Of a stretch of 64,000 bases of DNA, positions 45,853 through 58,179 are shown piece after piece. How positions within the stretch are numbered: position 1 is the stretch's first letter; every line of letters begins with the position of its first letter. A program made the position numbers and the translations under genes. Source of the stretch: Oscheius sp. JU75 (lineage: Eukaryota; Nematoda; Chromadorea; Rhabditida; Rhabditidae); assembly GCA_037178855.1 (NCBI GenBank), contig JASJZC010000007.1, positions 1,426,001 through 1,490,000 of the forward strand. Direction: 5' to 3'. Below the pieces are notes generated by a model. It saw only the letters and a list, made by a program, of their open reading frames with translations. It searched no databases and was not told where the DNA came from.

Positions 45853-46683
45853 GAAATGTTATTTACGTATTTATAGTGCATCGATGTCAATAATATATAT
45901 CAAACATTTCTATCGTATAGCTAAACTCGGTCGGAATCTACTACCATTTCCAACTTTCTGTAATTTGAGACTTAAAATGTGAGCAGGCTCGAGTTTTTCC
46001 AGACTAGTTGCGTAGTAATTTATAATATTTACTGCGTTAAATGTAGGGGTCGAAGGTCTTCTTAACCTTATCAAGTTCTGTTTTTACCCGAACGCTGTTT
46101 TTTTTGGGTTTTCACCATATGGAATAGGGGTCTGGCTCGAAAAAAACCTCAAATTACAAAAGTGAATATGTTGGGAGAAACGCAAAATTATGAAAGCGTA
46201 ATGGTGTCTGTGGTTGTCTTAGTGCGTTTGTTCCCTTGGCCGAGGTGACATAACAAAAGCAAAAGATGTTCGTTGACAATTACTGGCATTGCAGGCAAGG
46301 TTTGTAGTTAAGAAAACGATTTTGCTTCTTTAGGTACATATTTAAAGAGTTATATGCAATCATTGGCAGCTAGATGTGTAAATATCGAAAACGTTCAGAA
46401 GCTGTGCTTTCATGTAAGTGTGCTCCGATAAGGTTGTAATTCAATAGAATTGTGTCAAAAACATTTTGAAAAACGAAAAGTTCGAAACGCCCAAAAAACC
46501 AACTTGTTTCAAACCGGAGGCGACATAGGGTGACAATTTCTTCGGGAGGACCTTAATGCTGTAATTATACAAAGAGATCCTTACGTTAACAAATATGCAA
46601 GTTATTGAACTGTTTATTTGCAAAATATGTACAGTTGAAAGTCTTAGGGCTTTATGATCACTTTACGAATTATCGGTGCACGT
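45853..46683. other. Spacer between convergent 3' ends, right arm
   Basis: Non-coding; separates the torsin stop from the PAN gene stop. Same sequence as 41385-42176 in reverse. Confidence 0.5.
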
Positions 46684-47217
46684 TTACTTTCTTCCTCCCC
46701 AACCCAATCCAGCTCCGGGATAAGCTCCCGGGGTGTAGTAACAGGCGGCACCCTTAAATTTGATCTGTTGTCAATTTTGATTGTTCTACCTGAGCGGGAA
46801 CCATGATGTCAATTGTGTCCAAAATTTCACATTTGAATTGGAATTCCCCCAGTTGGAAGAGATTCACTGCTGCGCAATTGAACTGTCTGCAAGCTTCTTG
46901 GCAAGAATGAATGTCTTGCACATTTTCTATGTCGTAGACCTAAAAACTTTATAAGATCTGATGGAAACATACACAACCTTGCGCCCTTTACACTCCATCA
47001 TTTTCTGTAACATGTAGGGTGTGGCTCCGATCATCTGCGAAGCGGGTAGATCTGTACTGGTCGAGTATTAGAATACGAAAAACAAAGAAGGTAATGTTAG
47101 GTAACCGAAAGTCGGAAGATTAGACAGGACAGACTTACAACTGTTACACCCACTTGTGAATGAAAGAGCCAGGCTGCAGACGAGCAAAACTACGATGGGC
47201 TGAGAGGACGTAGCCAT
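46684..47217 (-). CDS. Secreted PAN/apple-domain protein, right-arm copy
   Basis: Same gene as in the left arm with the same four exons, but one extra C in the last exon gives the C-terminus ACYYTPGAYPGAGLGWGGRK and a stop at 46684-46686, about 120 residues. The short Gly-rich tail is a common ending of nematode secreted proteins, so this is probably the intact copy. Cysteine pattern as described for the left-arm gene. Transcribed toward torsin. Confidence 0.72.
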
Positions 47218-47362
47218 TTCGGACGACTGAAAACAAATGAGTAAACATGAACCTTTATGAGAAGCTTGTATGTTTTCCTGTTTGATCAGTAGCTGTTGGA
47301 GAGCTAATGAACAAAAGATGAGGTCAACTTCTGTTTGAGTCAAAATTAGCGAGAGATAGTGG

Positions 47363-48385
47363 ATATTGATAGGCGGTTGTTTCTGATATTATGGAGTTTC
47401 CAATGTCCTGAGGCGGCAGAACCATACACCCTCGGTTTGGCAGCCCCCCTCGCTGCTTATTTGAGTCAAATTTTCTTTTCTTTTTGTTCTGATACTTTTG
47501 TGACTTTCTGATATCCTTAGCCCTGGCTGTTTTCAGCAGCCGCTCTCGTTGTCTGTTTATATCAAAAGTAGCCAAAAAATATGTAAAAAGTACTTGCCTG
47601 TCGCAACGAAAATGTCATTGACGCGCTTTTGCGTACTTTTCGAATTTTGGCGGGAAATTCAAACGAAAAAGTCAAAATTTTGATTTACAAATCGCTGTAG
47701 CTCTTCAACGAATAATTAATTTTCGGATCTTTGTTAAACTCGTTATTGTACTCGTTGAGCTCTACAAGATTATACCACTCAGAACCCGAAATTCGATTAT
47801 TTTTCCCCCGATTTTTTGGGAAGTTTCGCCCGTACCGTTTCGGCAAGTGAGTATTTTCGGGTATCATTAGTATGTATCGATAACACTCGTTGAGTACTAT
47901 CTACATATACCATCTATAAGGTCTGATTCGAAAAAAAACGTTTCGTGACACTACGCCCTTTATATTTTTATAGTTAGACTAGGGTTAGGCGGATGTGCTG
48001 CTATTGGAGACTTTTGGATGTTCTAAGGCGTCAGAACCATGCACCCTCGGGCTGCCCTCGCCGCTTGTTTCAATCGAAATTAGCGAAAAGTACGTAAAAA
48101 TACCTGCTCGTCGCATCGAAAATGTCATTAATGCACTTTTCTAATTTTGGCGGGAAATTAAACGAAATAATCATCATTTTCATTTTCAAATGGCTGTAGC
48201 TCGGCAGTGAGGGATAGGCGGTTGTTTCTGATATTATGAAGTTTCTGATGATCTTAGGCGTTAGAGCCATACACCCTCGTGCTCGCTGCTTGCTTTAGTG
48301 GAAGTTAGCGAAGAGTACGTAAAAATAATTGCTCGTCGCATTGAAAATGGCATTGACGCACATTTGCGTACTTTTTTTTTTGGCT
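47363..48385. repeat. Degenerate tandem repeat, three units
   Basis: Three diverged units begin near 47363, 47995 and 48207. Shared blocks in order: GGCGGTTGTTTCTGATATTA, CAGAACCATACACCCTCG, CTCGCTGCTT, GTACGTAAAAATA, CTCGTCGCAT, GAAAATG.CATTGACGCAC, TTTTGGCGGGAAATT and a CTGTAGCTC block. The first unit is longest and carries an internal insertion. It begins directly outside the right arm of the inverted repeat. Confidence 0.65.
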
Positions 48386-48496
48386 AGCTAATTGGCTCGT
48401 TTTTTTTTTGCTAGTTTTGTTGTAGTGAAGGTTATCTCTAGTTTTCCAATGGTTCTTTCCTTTTCTCAATACCTTTTTTTATATTTGTTATGTTCT

Positions 48497-48509
48497 GTTG
48501 CTAAATAAC
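48497..48509 (+). repeat. Target site duplication of the LINE, left copy
   Basis: GTTGCTAAATAAC, identical to 51503-51515 on the other side of the LINE. Confidence 0.85.
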
Positions 48510-51502
48510 AATTACAATTACAATTACAATTTATTGTCGGAATCAAGGGGTTGCTATCATGTCAGGGCTCCCTTGCCGCTCCCATAGCGCGAACCCATTC
48601 TTCGCCTCCCTCTCTTGCCTGTCGCATCCACGTGGTTGGAGTTCGTCCGAGGCGACCACAGGCTTTCTTCAGCTCATCTTCCCATCTCATGCACGGTCTC
48701 CCTAGAGTTCGTCGCTGATCTAGAGGAACCCATTCCGTCATCGCTTTCGACCACCTTCCTCCTTCCATCTCGGCCACTTTTCTCGCCCATTTCAGCTTCC
48801 TCGTCCATGCCAAGTCCAGAACATTCGGTAGTTCTGTTCTTCTTCTCACCTCCTCATTCCTCACACGATCCCGAAGTGTGATACTGAGCATGGCCCTTTC
48901 CTGCCGTCGTTGTAGGGCTGCAAGTTTGGCTCGATCTTCTGTGCGAAGACTCCAGATTTCGCATCCATACAGCAAACTTGGGACGACGCAGGTCAGGTAC
49001 ACTCGTCGTTTCATCTTCATCGGGACATTTCTCTTGGTGAGGAAGAGACGGTGGCGATTGAAGGCTGCCCAAGACGCTCCAATCCGACGGGGCAGCTCCT
49101 GATTTTCCGAGGTGCAGGTTACCGAACATCCAAGATAAACGAAATGCCGGACAAACTGTATAGCTTGTCCTGTTAAGCGTAGATCTCCCTCGTAGGCATT
49201 GGTCATCGCGAAAGTTTTGCGATGATTGATTTCGAGCCCAATCCTACGGCTTCCTTGTTCCAGTTCAGTCACCATCCGCTGCACAGATCTTAGACTCTTT
49301 CCGATAAGAACAACATCATCGGCGTAGCGAAGATGAGTCAGCTTACGGCCGTTGATGTTGAAACCGATGCCGTCCCAATTGAGTTGGCGGAAGACGTCTT
49401 CGAGTACAGCGTTGAAAAGCAGTGGAGAAAGTACGCATCCTTGACGAACTCCACGTTTGATGTTGACATCCACTAACTCTTCTTGCACTTTGATCTTGCA
49501 ACCAGCATCTCTGTAGACCCTTCGCAGCATCTCGATATAGAGTTGGTCCGAACCGTGTCTTTGAAGTGAGTTCCAGACAGCTTCCCACTCAATGGTGTCG
49601 TAAGCTTTCCGGAAATCGACGAACACAAGATAGAGGTGACTTCGGTAACCGGAGGCCTTGTCGATCAGCTGTCTGATGGTATGAAGGTGTTCTACAGTTG
49701 AGTAGCTTCGGCGGAATCCTGCTTGTTCGATTGGCTGGTTGAATTCCAGATTTCCTTGCATCCTGGCCAGCATCACTCGTGTGAAGAGTTTGTAGGGAGC
49801 TGGTAGCACGGAGATTGGACGGAAGTTAGTCAGGTCTGTGTGATCACCTTTCTTCGGGATGAGGGTGGTAATCGAATCACCGAATCCAGGAGGAACCACA
49901 CGATGTTGGAGCATCCGAGTGAAGAGACGTGCGAGAAGAGGCACAATCTCCGCTTCCACAACTCGAAGCTGCATGGTCGTGATGGAGTCATGTCCAGGGG
50001 CTGTCCGCATCTTCATCCGATGTAGTTGTTTCCAGACTTCCTCCTCGAGTACTGGCGGGACTTCCTCAAGAGGGGGATGGGGCATCGGGGCCACATTGAC
50101 CGTTTGTTGGTAAAGCTCGTCGAAGAACTCCTTCACTCGATCTCGCACATCTTGAGGGCAGTTAGTTCGCGATCCGTCCTTCTTCTGGAGCTGTCCGATC
50201 ACAGGAGTCGATATTTCCTCGAAGAGCCTCTTGGTTGAGAGCGTCTGACGATAACGTGTCTCGAGGTTCTTCTCAATATCCGAAGCAATGGCCACACGGA
50301 GGCACTTGTTTGTTTGGACCAACTGAAGACGAGACAGAATGTCATCCTTGGCCAGTAGAACTCGTCGCTGATTGAACAGGTCCCTGGTGACAACGGAGAG
50401 ACTTTCTGCGCGTGGGATCCTTTCAACAGCAACAGCCCGAGCTTCGTCGAAAACTTCACGTATGCCTTGGTACTGATTAGCCGGATTCGGATTCTCCATT
50501 GCTTCTCTTCTCTCCTGGACAGCGTGGCGGTGGTCGCTTCGGAAGTTGAACTGGTTGATGACTTGAACTTTCCGCACGGTGTTGAATCTTCGAACGAGGA
50601 ACAGATCGTATTCCTTGAAGGTGGTGCCATTGGGCGATCTCCAGGTCCATTTTCTTCCGGATCTCTGCTTACTGAAGGTGTTGGCTACGTCCCAACCGTG
50701 CTGTTGACAGAAGGAGACGAGTTGTTCTCCTCGACGGTTTCGGGTACCATAGCCGTAAGCTCCGATCGACGGTTCCAATGGGTGGAGACGCGGTCCGACG
50801 GAAGCATTCCAATCTCCGAGCACTATTGTACACCTCTGATGTTTTCTGGGAAAGTTCACTTGGCTCATGATTCCAGTGCCCTGACCCTTACTCACACCAT
50901 TGGCCCCGACCGGCAGCCCCTGTTTCCATAAGGATCCACCAGTCCGGTTGTACGCAGCTCTTTGAACCTTGCTCAGGAAACGGTCGTAGACGGCGTCATC
51001 GGCATCTCCTGTGGGTGCATAGCACATGACGAGATGGAGATTCCAATTCGGCCCTCTCAGCTCCAGTGTGCAGCATCTGTCGTCGATCGGTGTGAAGCGA
51101 TGGATGTTGGAGACAAGATGTGGTGCCACAATGAAGCCCACGCCGCGTCGGTTGTACTGACCACCACTGTAGAGAAGGTGGCTGCCAGATTTCCTCAGCA
51201 GCTCTTGGCCGTTTCCCGACTTCCATGTCTCACTCAGGCCAACCACGTCGAAGGTGATCTTGAGCAGAGCCTCCTCGAGTTCGAGTAGGCGTCTCTTCGA
51301 GTGGATGGACTGGCAGTTGAGCTGACAGAGGTTGAGTTGGTCTCGCACCATGGGTGTTGACGTGACGATCCCTCTGTGTCGCAGTTCTGGGACCGGAACT
51401 CCTTCTTTCCACAAACGGCTACGGTGATGGTAGGCCACTAGGGAGCGCTTGAAGAAGCGAGCGCACAGTTTGTGAAAATAAAGAAAGTTGAAAATAAAGA
51501 AA
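48510..51502 (-). mobile_element. Full-length RTE-type LINE
   Basis: A 2993-base non-LTR retrotransposon bounded exactly by a 13-base target site duplication. On the minus strand it has a 64-base 5' UTR, one long ORF, and a 3' end made of ATTGTA-type hexamer repeats, the kind of short tandem tail seen in RTE elements. No poly-A tail. The length and perfect duplication show a complete, fairly recent insertion. Confidence 0.88.
48562..51438 (-). CDS. LINE endonuclease/reverse transcriptase ORF, 958 codons
   Basis: Uninterrupted ORF. The N-terminal third is an APE-type endonuclease (LCQLNCQSIHSKRRLL, VVGLSETWKSG, LHLVMCYAPTGD, VLGDWNASVG, RSDHRHAV). The reverse transcriptase follows, with NFRPISVLPAPYKLFTRVM, LVFVDFRKAYDTIEWEAVW, GVRQGCVLSPLLFNAVLED and the catalytic LRYADDVVLIG. 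The C-terminal part has the maturase-like stretch with RRTELPNVLDLAWTRKLKWA. The order EN-RT in a single ORF without RNase H, and the length, fit the RTE clade. It copies its own RNA into a nicked target site. All catalytic motifs are present, so the element could be active. Confidence 0.92.
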   Translation of the reverse strand: MAYHHRSRLWKEGVPVPELRHRGIVTSTPMVRDQLNLCQLNCQSIHSKRRLLELEEALLKITFDVVGLSETWKSGNGQELLRKSGSHLLYSGGQYNRRGVGFIVAPHLVSNIHRFTPIDDRCCTLELRGPNWNLHLVMCYAPTGDADDAVYDRFLSKVQRAAYNRTGGSLWKQGLPVGANGVSKGQGTGIMSQVNFPRKHQRCTIVLGDWNASVGPRLHPLEPSIGAYGYGTRNRRGEQLVSFCQQHGWDVANTFSKQRSGRKWTWRSPNGTTFKEYDLFLVRRFNTVRKVQVINQFNFRSDHRHAVQERREAMENPNPANQYQGIREVFDEARAVAVERIPRAESLSVVTRDLFNQRRVLLAKDDILSRLQLVQTNKCLRVAIASDIEKNLETRYRQTLSTKRLFEEISTPVIGQLQKKDGSRTNCPQDVRDRVKEFFDELYQQTVNVAPMPHPPLEEVPPVLEEEVWKQLHRMKMRTAPGHDSITTMQLRVVEAEIVPLLARLFTRMLQHRVVPPGFGDSITTLIPKKGDHTDLTNFRPISVLPAPYKLFTRVMLARMQGNLEFNQPIEQAGFRRSYSTVEHLHTIRQLIDKASGYRSHLYLVFVDFRKAYDTIEWEAVWNSLQRHGSDQLYIEMLRRVYRDAGCKIKVQEELVDVNIKRGVRQGCVLSPLLFNAVLEDVFRQLNWDGIGFNINGRKLTHLRYADDVVLIGKSLRSVQRMVTELEQGSRRIGLEINHRKTFAMTNAYEGDLRLTGQAIQFVRHFVYLGCSVTCTSENQELPRRIGASWAAFNRHRLFLTKRNVPMKMKRRVYLTCVVPSLLYGCEIWSLRTEDRAKLAALQRRQERAMLSITLRDRVRNEEVRRRTELPNVLDLAWTRKLKWARKVAEMEGGRWSKAMTEWVPLDQRRTLGRPCMRWEDELKKACGRLGRTPTTWMRQAREGGEEWVRAMGAAREP

Positions 51503-51515
51503 GTTGCTAAATAAC
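51503..51515 (+). repeat. Target site duplication of the LINE, right copy
   Basis: GTTGCTAAATAAC, matches 48497-48509. Confidence 0.85.
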
Positions 51516-51586
51516 GTCGGAGAACAAAGAAGAGAGTAAGTAGTTCTTTTTTCTCAAGATAAATGTCTAATTTTTTAGGAGTACCC

Positions 51587-51605
51587 GTTCCCCCACACGG
51601 GGAAC
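51587..51605 (-). other. Helitron 3'-terminal hairpin
   Basis: Perfect 7-bp stem (GTTCCCC/GGGGAAC) with a 5-base loop, eight bases from the terminal CTAA at 51578-51575 on the minus strand. This is the usual 3' signal for ending rolling-circle transfer. Confidence 0.65.
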
Positions 51606-51923
51606 AACACTTGGGATGCCCGCTCGCCCCCCGAGCGGAGAATTACAGTTTCGGGATGAGAAGATGATGTCAGGAAGGCCATTCGTGCCGTCTAAGGGAA
51701 GGACGGGGCCAGGATGAAAAGCGATTATATCAAGTTAGTTTTTTTTTCTGCCTGATGCCTGCTTTTGACTGTTTCTTTTTCACACAAAAAAGTCAAAATT
51801 CAGCAAATCAACCAGCTTTTTGCCAAACAAGATGTCTAAACACTCAGAAATGTCTATAATTGCAGCTTAAATTCCCAAAAGACCAGATTTTGTTGTAGAT
51901 TTATGCCAATAGAAACCATAAAC

Positions 51924-54900
51924 TTAATCAATAACTGCATTTCTATGAACAACATTAATGGTTCTGTTAGGTTTTTCCGAGTTGGCGATGTAGACCTTGA
52001 TGTCTTCGGCTTTTCGAACTCTGCTGAGCGCCACATACAATTGGCCGTGGGCAAAACATGGCGTCCTAAGAATCAGCCCCGCGTGTTTGAGGGTTTGCCC
52101 TTGGGCTTTGTTACAGGTAATCGCATAGGCTAGTCTGAGGGGAAAGCTGTAAAAGACTAATGTTTCAACGATAATCTTAGTTGAGAGCTTCAAAAAAAAT
52201 AGAAAAACATACTGCCAGCGTACGAATGCTAGTTCTCGTGATGGAGCGCTCGTAGTAGACATTCGCATTCTGTGTAAGATGACGGGATCATGTTTTTTGT
52301 GAGAAATGGAATCGTTCGTTACTGGATCAGCGAGAATAATCTTGAAAACGATATTTTAGTTCACAACATCTAAAAAAAACTAACGTTTTTGCCTAGTTTC
52401 GTTATGATTAGTCTGGTTCCGTTTACAAGACCTTTGGAGACATTCAAGTTAACTAAAAGAATGACTACAGCCCCAACTTTTAGACGAAGATTATGCAAAG
52501 GCATTCCGGAGGGGGTAATTGTATTGTAGATGTCTGGATCCAAATATTCGAAACCCTTGTCCGGATCGTACTCGTCGATACTTTTGTATTCGACTGTTTC
52601 TTCATCAAGAATACTAAGAATCTAAACAGATCTGTGTTTTTGGAAACTAAAAGCTGTGAACCTTGTCGTTGAGAAGGAAAGCGGTACGATTATCGACTGT
52701 CATTATTGAGGTACTTTCGATGAGTTCGCGATTAGCAATCTTTTTGTTTGGATCGTTTTTTTTGCCGAAAAGCTCAGTAATCAATTCCTCTTCCGAGTTC
52801 GCGATGATACTTTGAGGTAAATCTACTTCTTGATCCGTTTCGCGGAGATCTTGATCAATATTTGATGTGCCGTCACTTATTTTTGTCAGAAATTTCGAGT
52901 ATTTTGGGTCAGATTGAGCGCGAACATTCATTTTAAGATGACAGACCTAAAGTAACCTTTTTGACATGATTAAAAAGTGTACAAACTGTCAGCTTTTTCC
53001 ATAAGTCACTTCTGAGCAAACTGTAATTCAACACTTCTGCTCCTTTTACTCCTAAAACGACGGGAAGAGTTTGACGAAAGTCTCCGCCGAAAACGAATGG
53101 AATTCCAGCAAATGGTTTGCCACAAGCAGCTGGGTCATTTACGTGAATATTGATAAACAACTCGTGAACTGATTGCAAAGTTCGTCTGTCAGTCATAGGG
53201 GCCTCGTCCCACAGAACTACATCTACGTCATGAAGATATTGTGCTAAAAGTCAACTAATTTGGAAAAACTTCTTTTTACCATCTGATGATTCGAGCTTCA
53301 CTTTGCAGTGCATGCTTTCTTCTGTCAATAGAGGAATATGGAAGGCTCGGTGAGCTGTTTGACCAAAAGGGAGTAAAATTGCTGCTACACCTGTGTGTGC
53401 ACATGCCAAAACCTTTAAAATTTTAATAGATTTGTACAAAAATGGTTACTTTTAGGCCTTTCGATCGGAAATAATAGTAGAGTGCTTTGTAGACAAACGT
53501 TTTGCCTGTCCCTCCGGCTCCATTTATGAAGAAACTCTGTCTTTTTTGGTTCATAACTGACTCCGAAATTGTTTCAAAAACACGTCTTTGGTCAGCATTG
53601 AGGCGCTAAATTATTTTTAAAAGCAAACAATAGATGGAAAGATTACGTTGATGAACTTTTGAGCTGTTTGAGTAGCTATTGCTGGGGTAGTTTGGTCTTC
53701 AAAAGCATCACTATACTCTTCGACATTTTCTGGCAAATGTTTTCGTCTAATTTCTAAAAATTGGGCATAATAATAACCTTTTTTAAAAAGAAACCTGGCA
53801 AGTGGAGACGACTCAAACTCGTTCCGTGATACTCTAAGATTTTGCCGATATGATAGAGAGCCTGGGCTTCTTTTCGTTCGTCTGGTCTCGCTTCATAACA
53901 GTGTTCTTTCTGTTTTTCCCAAAGGTCTTTTGGATCCAATACAGCACAATAGAGAAGGATTGAGCTGAAGAGGCGTCTTATAGCCGGAGGTTTTTGGAAT
54001 TCAGCTGCTTCGGCTATAGCGTCATGCCATTCTTGTTGATCAGTCATAAGTTTCAGTTTCTAGAATTCAAATTGAACTGGAAGTTTGAAAAAAAATACCT
54101 TAGCGGCAGAAACAAAAGTATCACATATTTCACCGTCCACAGTTCTCAAATCGTCAAAAGAGGTAACTCCTTTTCGAGTAGTGGCCAGTAATCGAATAGC
54201 GAATTGCTCAATATTTCGGGGATGAACTGATTTGACAGTGCCGAGAATATGCTGACTCAAATTTCTCTGTCGTTTTCTCCAGTGATCTTTTTCGTAGATA
54301 TAATACTTGGGGAGCTCTTGATAATGCAGATCCTTGGCAGACTCGTCACTTTTGTTGAGCTCAAACCAGGCTTTGAGACGGCTAGTAACTTGGTTTTCTT
54401 GGGCCATTTTGTACATTGCCTCTTCTTCACCTTCGATAATGTGTATCGGCTCTTCGTGAGGAGCGTGGACAAAGAGAGTTTCAACAATGTGAGTAGTATG
54501 AGCTCGTGGAAGACTGATTATTTCCCACGCTGCTTCACATGCTGTTAACTCTCTTTGATCTTCGATGAGATGATTTTCATCGTACACGAGCACGGGATTT
54601 TGATTTTCGTCTGTTCTAAACCCAATTTTTAGGCAAATCTAGCTAAAGTTTTTACGCTGAAATGCCATTCAGAGATAACATTTTTACAGCCTCTGCATTT
54701 CGCCTTTTAAGGACTCCTTGGGACATGTGGGAACTGACAGAGTGGAAAATATGGCCGGTTGCAGTCATGTCAGCTTTTATGTTTATTCCTCCCAAATTAC
54801 TGATTGATTCGATTATCACTCTATCATATCCCTAAAACGTTTTGTTGCCAAAATTAAGAAAATATAGGCACCTTATAAATGTACTTAAACAGATACTTGA

Positions 54901-57900
54901 ATACCCTTATCTGTGAAATGACTTCGATGCAAATATAACATTCGAATTCGGATAAGAGGTCAAAATTTGTCGTGACGACGTATCTGTTGTCAGCCCAGAC
55001 TTCTTTCCCAGATGAGTTTTTCATAGAGAATCCCTCGCCGTCATCTGGACGTCTCTTGACTGGGTAGTCTCGATCGTTGTAATGGGTGTGATCGGAATAT
55101 TCTTGAGGAAAATGTTTTTTGCACTGGGGAGCAGTCTTTTTGATATTTTGTCGACAATATGCCTGGGAAGCAAAAGTAATTTAAACCAAAATCATCTTAC
55201 ATTTTCGTCTCCTTCACAAGGTCTATGTGTCATGAATTGCTCGACTAAGTCGCGCAATCTTTTGATCTTTCCCTGTTTTTCCGCACTGCAATTAGTATCT
55301 ATTTTTGGGTAATAGGCTTGGCATATGCGGTCAACTTGTTCGGCTGTTGTTACGTGGTCAACAAGGGAGACAATGATGTGTGCATGAGGAGGACCGCGTG
55401 CTTGGAATTCGATAGAGTAGGCGAACCATTTTACCATTCCAAAAATGCCTCAAATTTTTGTTTGCAAAAGAAAGAAAATCCAAGCTCACCAGGTTTTCCT
55501 TTTTTATTTTGAGTTCACCGTTGACCGCAATCTTTGAAGAAATGCTTTCAATTTTAGCTCGAAAACTTCTGCAACAAGTTCTGGTCTATCGGCCCAACTT
55601 TGTCCTTTTTTCAGATTGTTCTCAAACAAAATACTTTCAGAAATGAAACGAAAATTACTTTGATTTCTAGCCAATTGACGTTACATGTATAAGTGACGAA
55701 AAGGTCTGCATGACCGAGCTGGTTAGACATTGCAATAGCGTCCTCATACTTTTTCTGTAAGTATCGTGGAGATCCTGGAACAGTAACTGGTACTGTGGCT
55801 ATGCATCCAATCTTGCGCCCGTACTTGTTAGCCCGATTTTGAATTGCCATGAGTAGTTCTTTTCGGGTAGACGTAGTGTACTGTACGTTATGTTGACGTC
55901 TAGCACTGGCTCTCTGATCCATAATTCGGGAATAGAGATCAATCGTGTAAAGTTGACCTAATTTTCCTGCATTGTGGATTCGATTGTCTTGCTTGTAACG
56001 CTGTTGTAACTGGTATAAGGCATATTCTCGCAAAGTGGCGTGATCTCTGTGTTTCTAAAAAAAAAAAAAAGGCTTATTTACTTCAAAAACAATTCTCTTC
56101 TATTTGCATTTTGAGAACTTTTTCATACGGGTCTAGATCGGTTTCAACTAAAACCTGGGCTAAAATTGGGCAGGAACTTTCGAAATCAAAAAATGTTTCG
56201 TCTTCAGATGTCAAAAGATTTTCGCTTGAAGGTTCGCCAATTGGGTACATCTTCTTTTGATTCCGTATTTAGCTCTGTGAGTCGACTGCCTGGGAACTCT
56301 TCGTTATTTTCCGCATACTAAAATGTCTCAAATTCTAGTTTGCCACATGAAAGCTCTGACCTCCACATCAGGCATCCAATTTGTCTTCTTCTGTTTTCCC
56401 TTCTTAGTTCTAACTGGGTAAAAATTGCCTTTTCTTTCTTCAAGCACAATGTCTGTCCCTTCTCCGATGCTGTGTGAATGAGGAATATCAGGAGATTTCG
56501 CCGTGAGAAGATCGGCCATAATCGCTCTACTCACGTACCGAGCAGCCTTGCGAATCTCAGCTCTCAAAGGACAATTGTATTCACTGAGCTGTTGATCATA
56601 ATTATTACGTGGTTTGCTATGTTTTTTATTCGAAGTCCCAAATATCCTAGAAAAAACATGGATTAAAGCAAACAATTTTCTTACTGTTGTTGAAACCGAT
56701 TGTCGTCTTTAGTGTAGTTTATGTCCCAAAGCTTGGCTTCTTCAGGACACTGTTTTTGAATCTCTTTCAGACGTGTCAGATAAGATATTTCACGATTTCG
56801 GTAGTAGGGGAAAGCCTGTCTAGTGTAACCCGGTTCGCCTCTCGGAAACAAAATGGCGTAGCAGAGACTATCGATTCGAGAGTCCCACGAATACAAAGGC
56901 ATTGGGACATCCGAACGATGAGTGTAGATATTGAGACCGGGCAGTTTGATATCTTGTTCGCGATTGGCATCAAAAAACACAGCGACAAACTCATTACTTT
57001 GAGGAGCAACATAGGTGCTTGGATGCTGCTAAACATTTGAGAGTGGCTGTGAAAGCAAAATTTTACTTGAATTTCTTCTTTTTTCACAGTTCGAGCGTCA
57101 ATGATTCGAAAACGGAGCTCATCAATTGGCTCGCCCTTTTTGCTCTTTTCCTCTAATAGTTTTCCCATTTTCCGATAAAAAGCAGCATGTGGATTATTCT
57201 CCTCAATCAAAGTTGAAAGTACGTAAACAATCTAAAGTTTCAAACAGTGTTGACCTATAACACGTTACGTTGTGATCGAGGTCGGAAAAAATATCTTGAT
57301 CTGCTCGTTTTTCTGCAGCTTTTTGTGCGTCAAAAATGTAATAATTTCCGAATCTCGGCTTTTTTTCGTCCAAGGGCAAGGCTGCTGATGCAAAATGGTA
57401 AATGTGACCTCGGCTTTTTGCTACCTAAAAGCCAGTTGTATTGCAAAAACCCCAATGTTTTTTACTTGCTGTCCAAATTTTGCCGAAGGAACCGTGTTAT
57501 ATTGGATGGATGCAAAGCTAAAGCAGCAGTTGTAACGTAAGATATTACGTTTGAATTCGGAATTGCTGATCATCAGCTGTTTCAGGTATTGAGGCATTTT
57601 GGGCCACGGTTTGACAAAAACCTTTCCATTTTGACAGCAGCTGATCGGTGAAGACTCAAAATGCTCGGCGAAACAATATGGGCAAATTTTAGTCATCGTA
57701 CCAATGAAATTTGAATCTGATGAATCTAAGACAGAAATGTTTTTAATTGCTTGAAAAATCACCTTTTGTAGTTATTGGAAGTACTATTTTTCCGAATAGG
57801 TTTTGCTCCCTATATTTTTGTATCCTTTTTGGCATTTCGGAGTCGATTTTTTCGCCACGATAAACTTTAAAATAAGACGGGCTCTTAATTTGAATATAGT

Positions 57901-58179
57901 CTGGGTCATTTTCTTCGTCTGTTTGCGAAGATTCGGAGTTTTCTGAATTAGGTTCAACATCTAAAAAAAAAGTCAAAATAGCAAAATATATTGAAGCGAA
58001 CCATATTTGGATGTAGAAAGGCGAGGTTTCGAACTCTTGCGGACTGGAGGTTTGCGACTTTTTTTAGGAGCCGGGTTTTTGCTAGACTTGGAAATCTTAG
58101 CACGAGTTTGGCATTTTTTGTGATGTTTTGAAGAAGGCGGAAGCCATTCTTCATCAATATCACTATTCTTTTTTGGCAT
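51924..58179 (-). CDS. Helitron Rep/helicase, multi-exon
   Basis: Rolling-circle replication initiator plus PIF1-like helicase, split by many short introns. From the N-terminus: a Lys/Ser-rich basic leader (58179-57985), the Helitron zinc region (KICPYCFAEHFESS, CCQNGKVF, about 57.6-57.7 kb), the Rep domain with SPRYLQKKYEDAIAMSNQLG, the HUH motif EFQARGPPHAHI (about 55.4 kb) and FKYLFKYIYK, then the helicase with FFINGAGGTGKTFVY (Walker A), VVLWDEAPMTDRRTL (Walker B), FVFGGDFRQTLPVV and LAYAITCNKAQGQTL...LYVALSRVR (52.1 kb). The stop is at 51924-51926. Every domain expected for an autonomous Helitron is present and I saw no clear frame break, but not every exon junction was checked. Confidence 0.82.

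Larger units (their letters stand above)
45314..47328 (-). repeat. Right arm of a 2.0 kb inverted repeat
   Basis: Reverse complement of 40701-42714, 2015 bases, one base longer because of GGGG at 46730-46733 where the left arm has CCC. It starts inside torsin intron 4 and ends 111 bases beyond the PAN gene start. Confidence 0.92.

Noticed and set aside
50467-50931. 154-codon plus-strand frame
   Set aside because: Shadow of the LINE ORF on the other strand.
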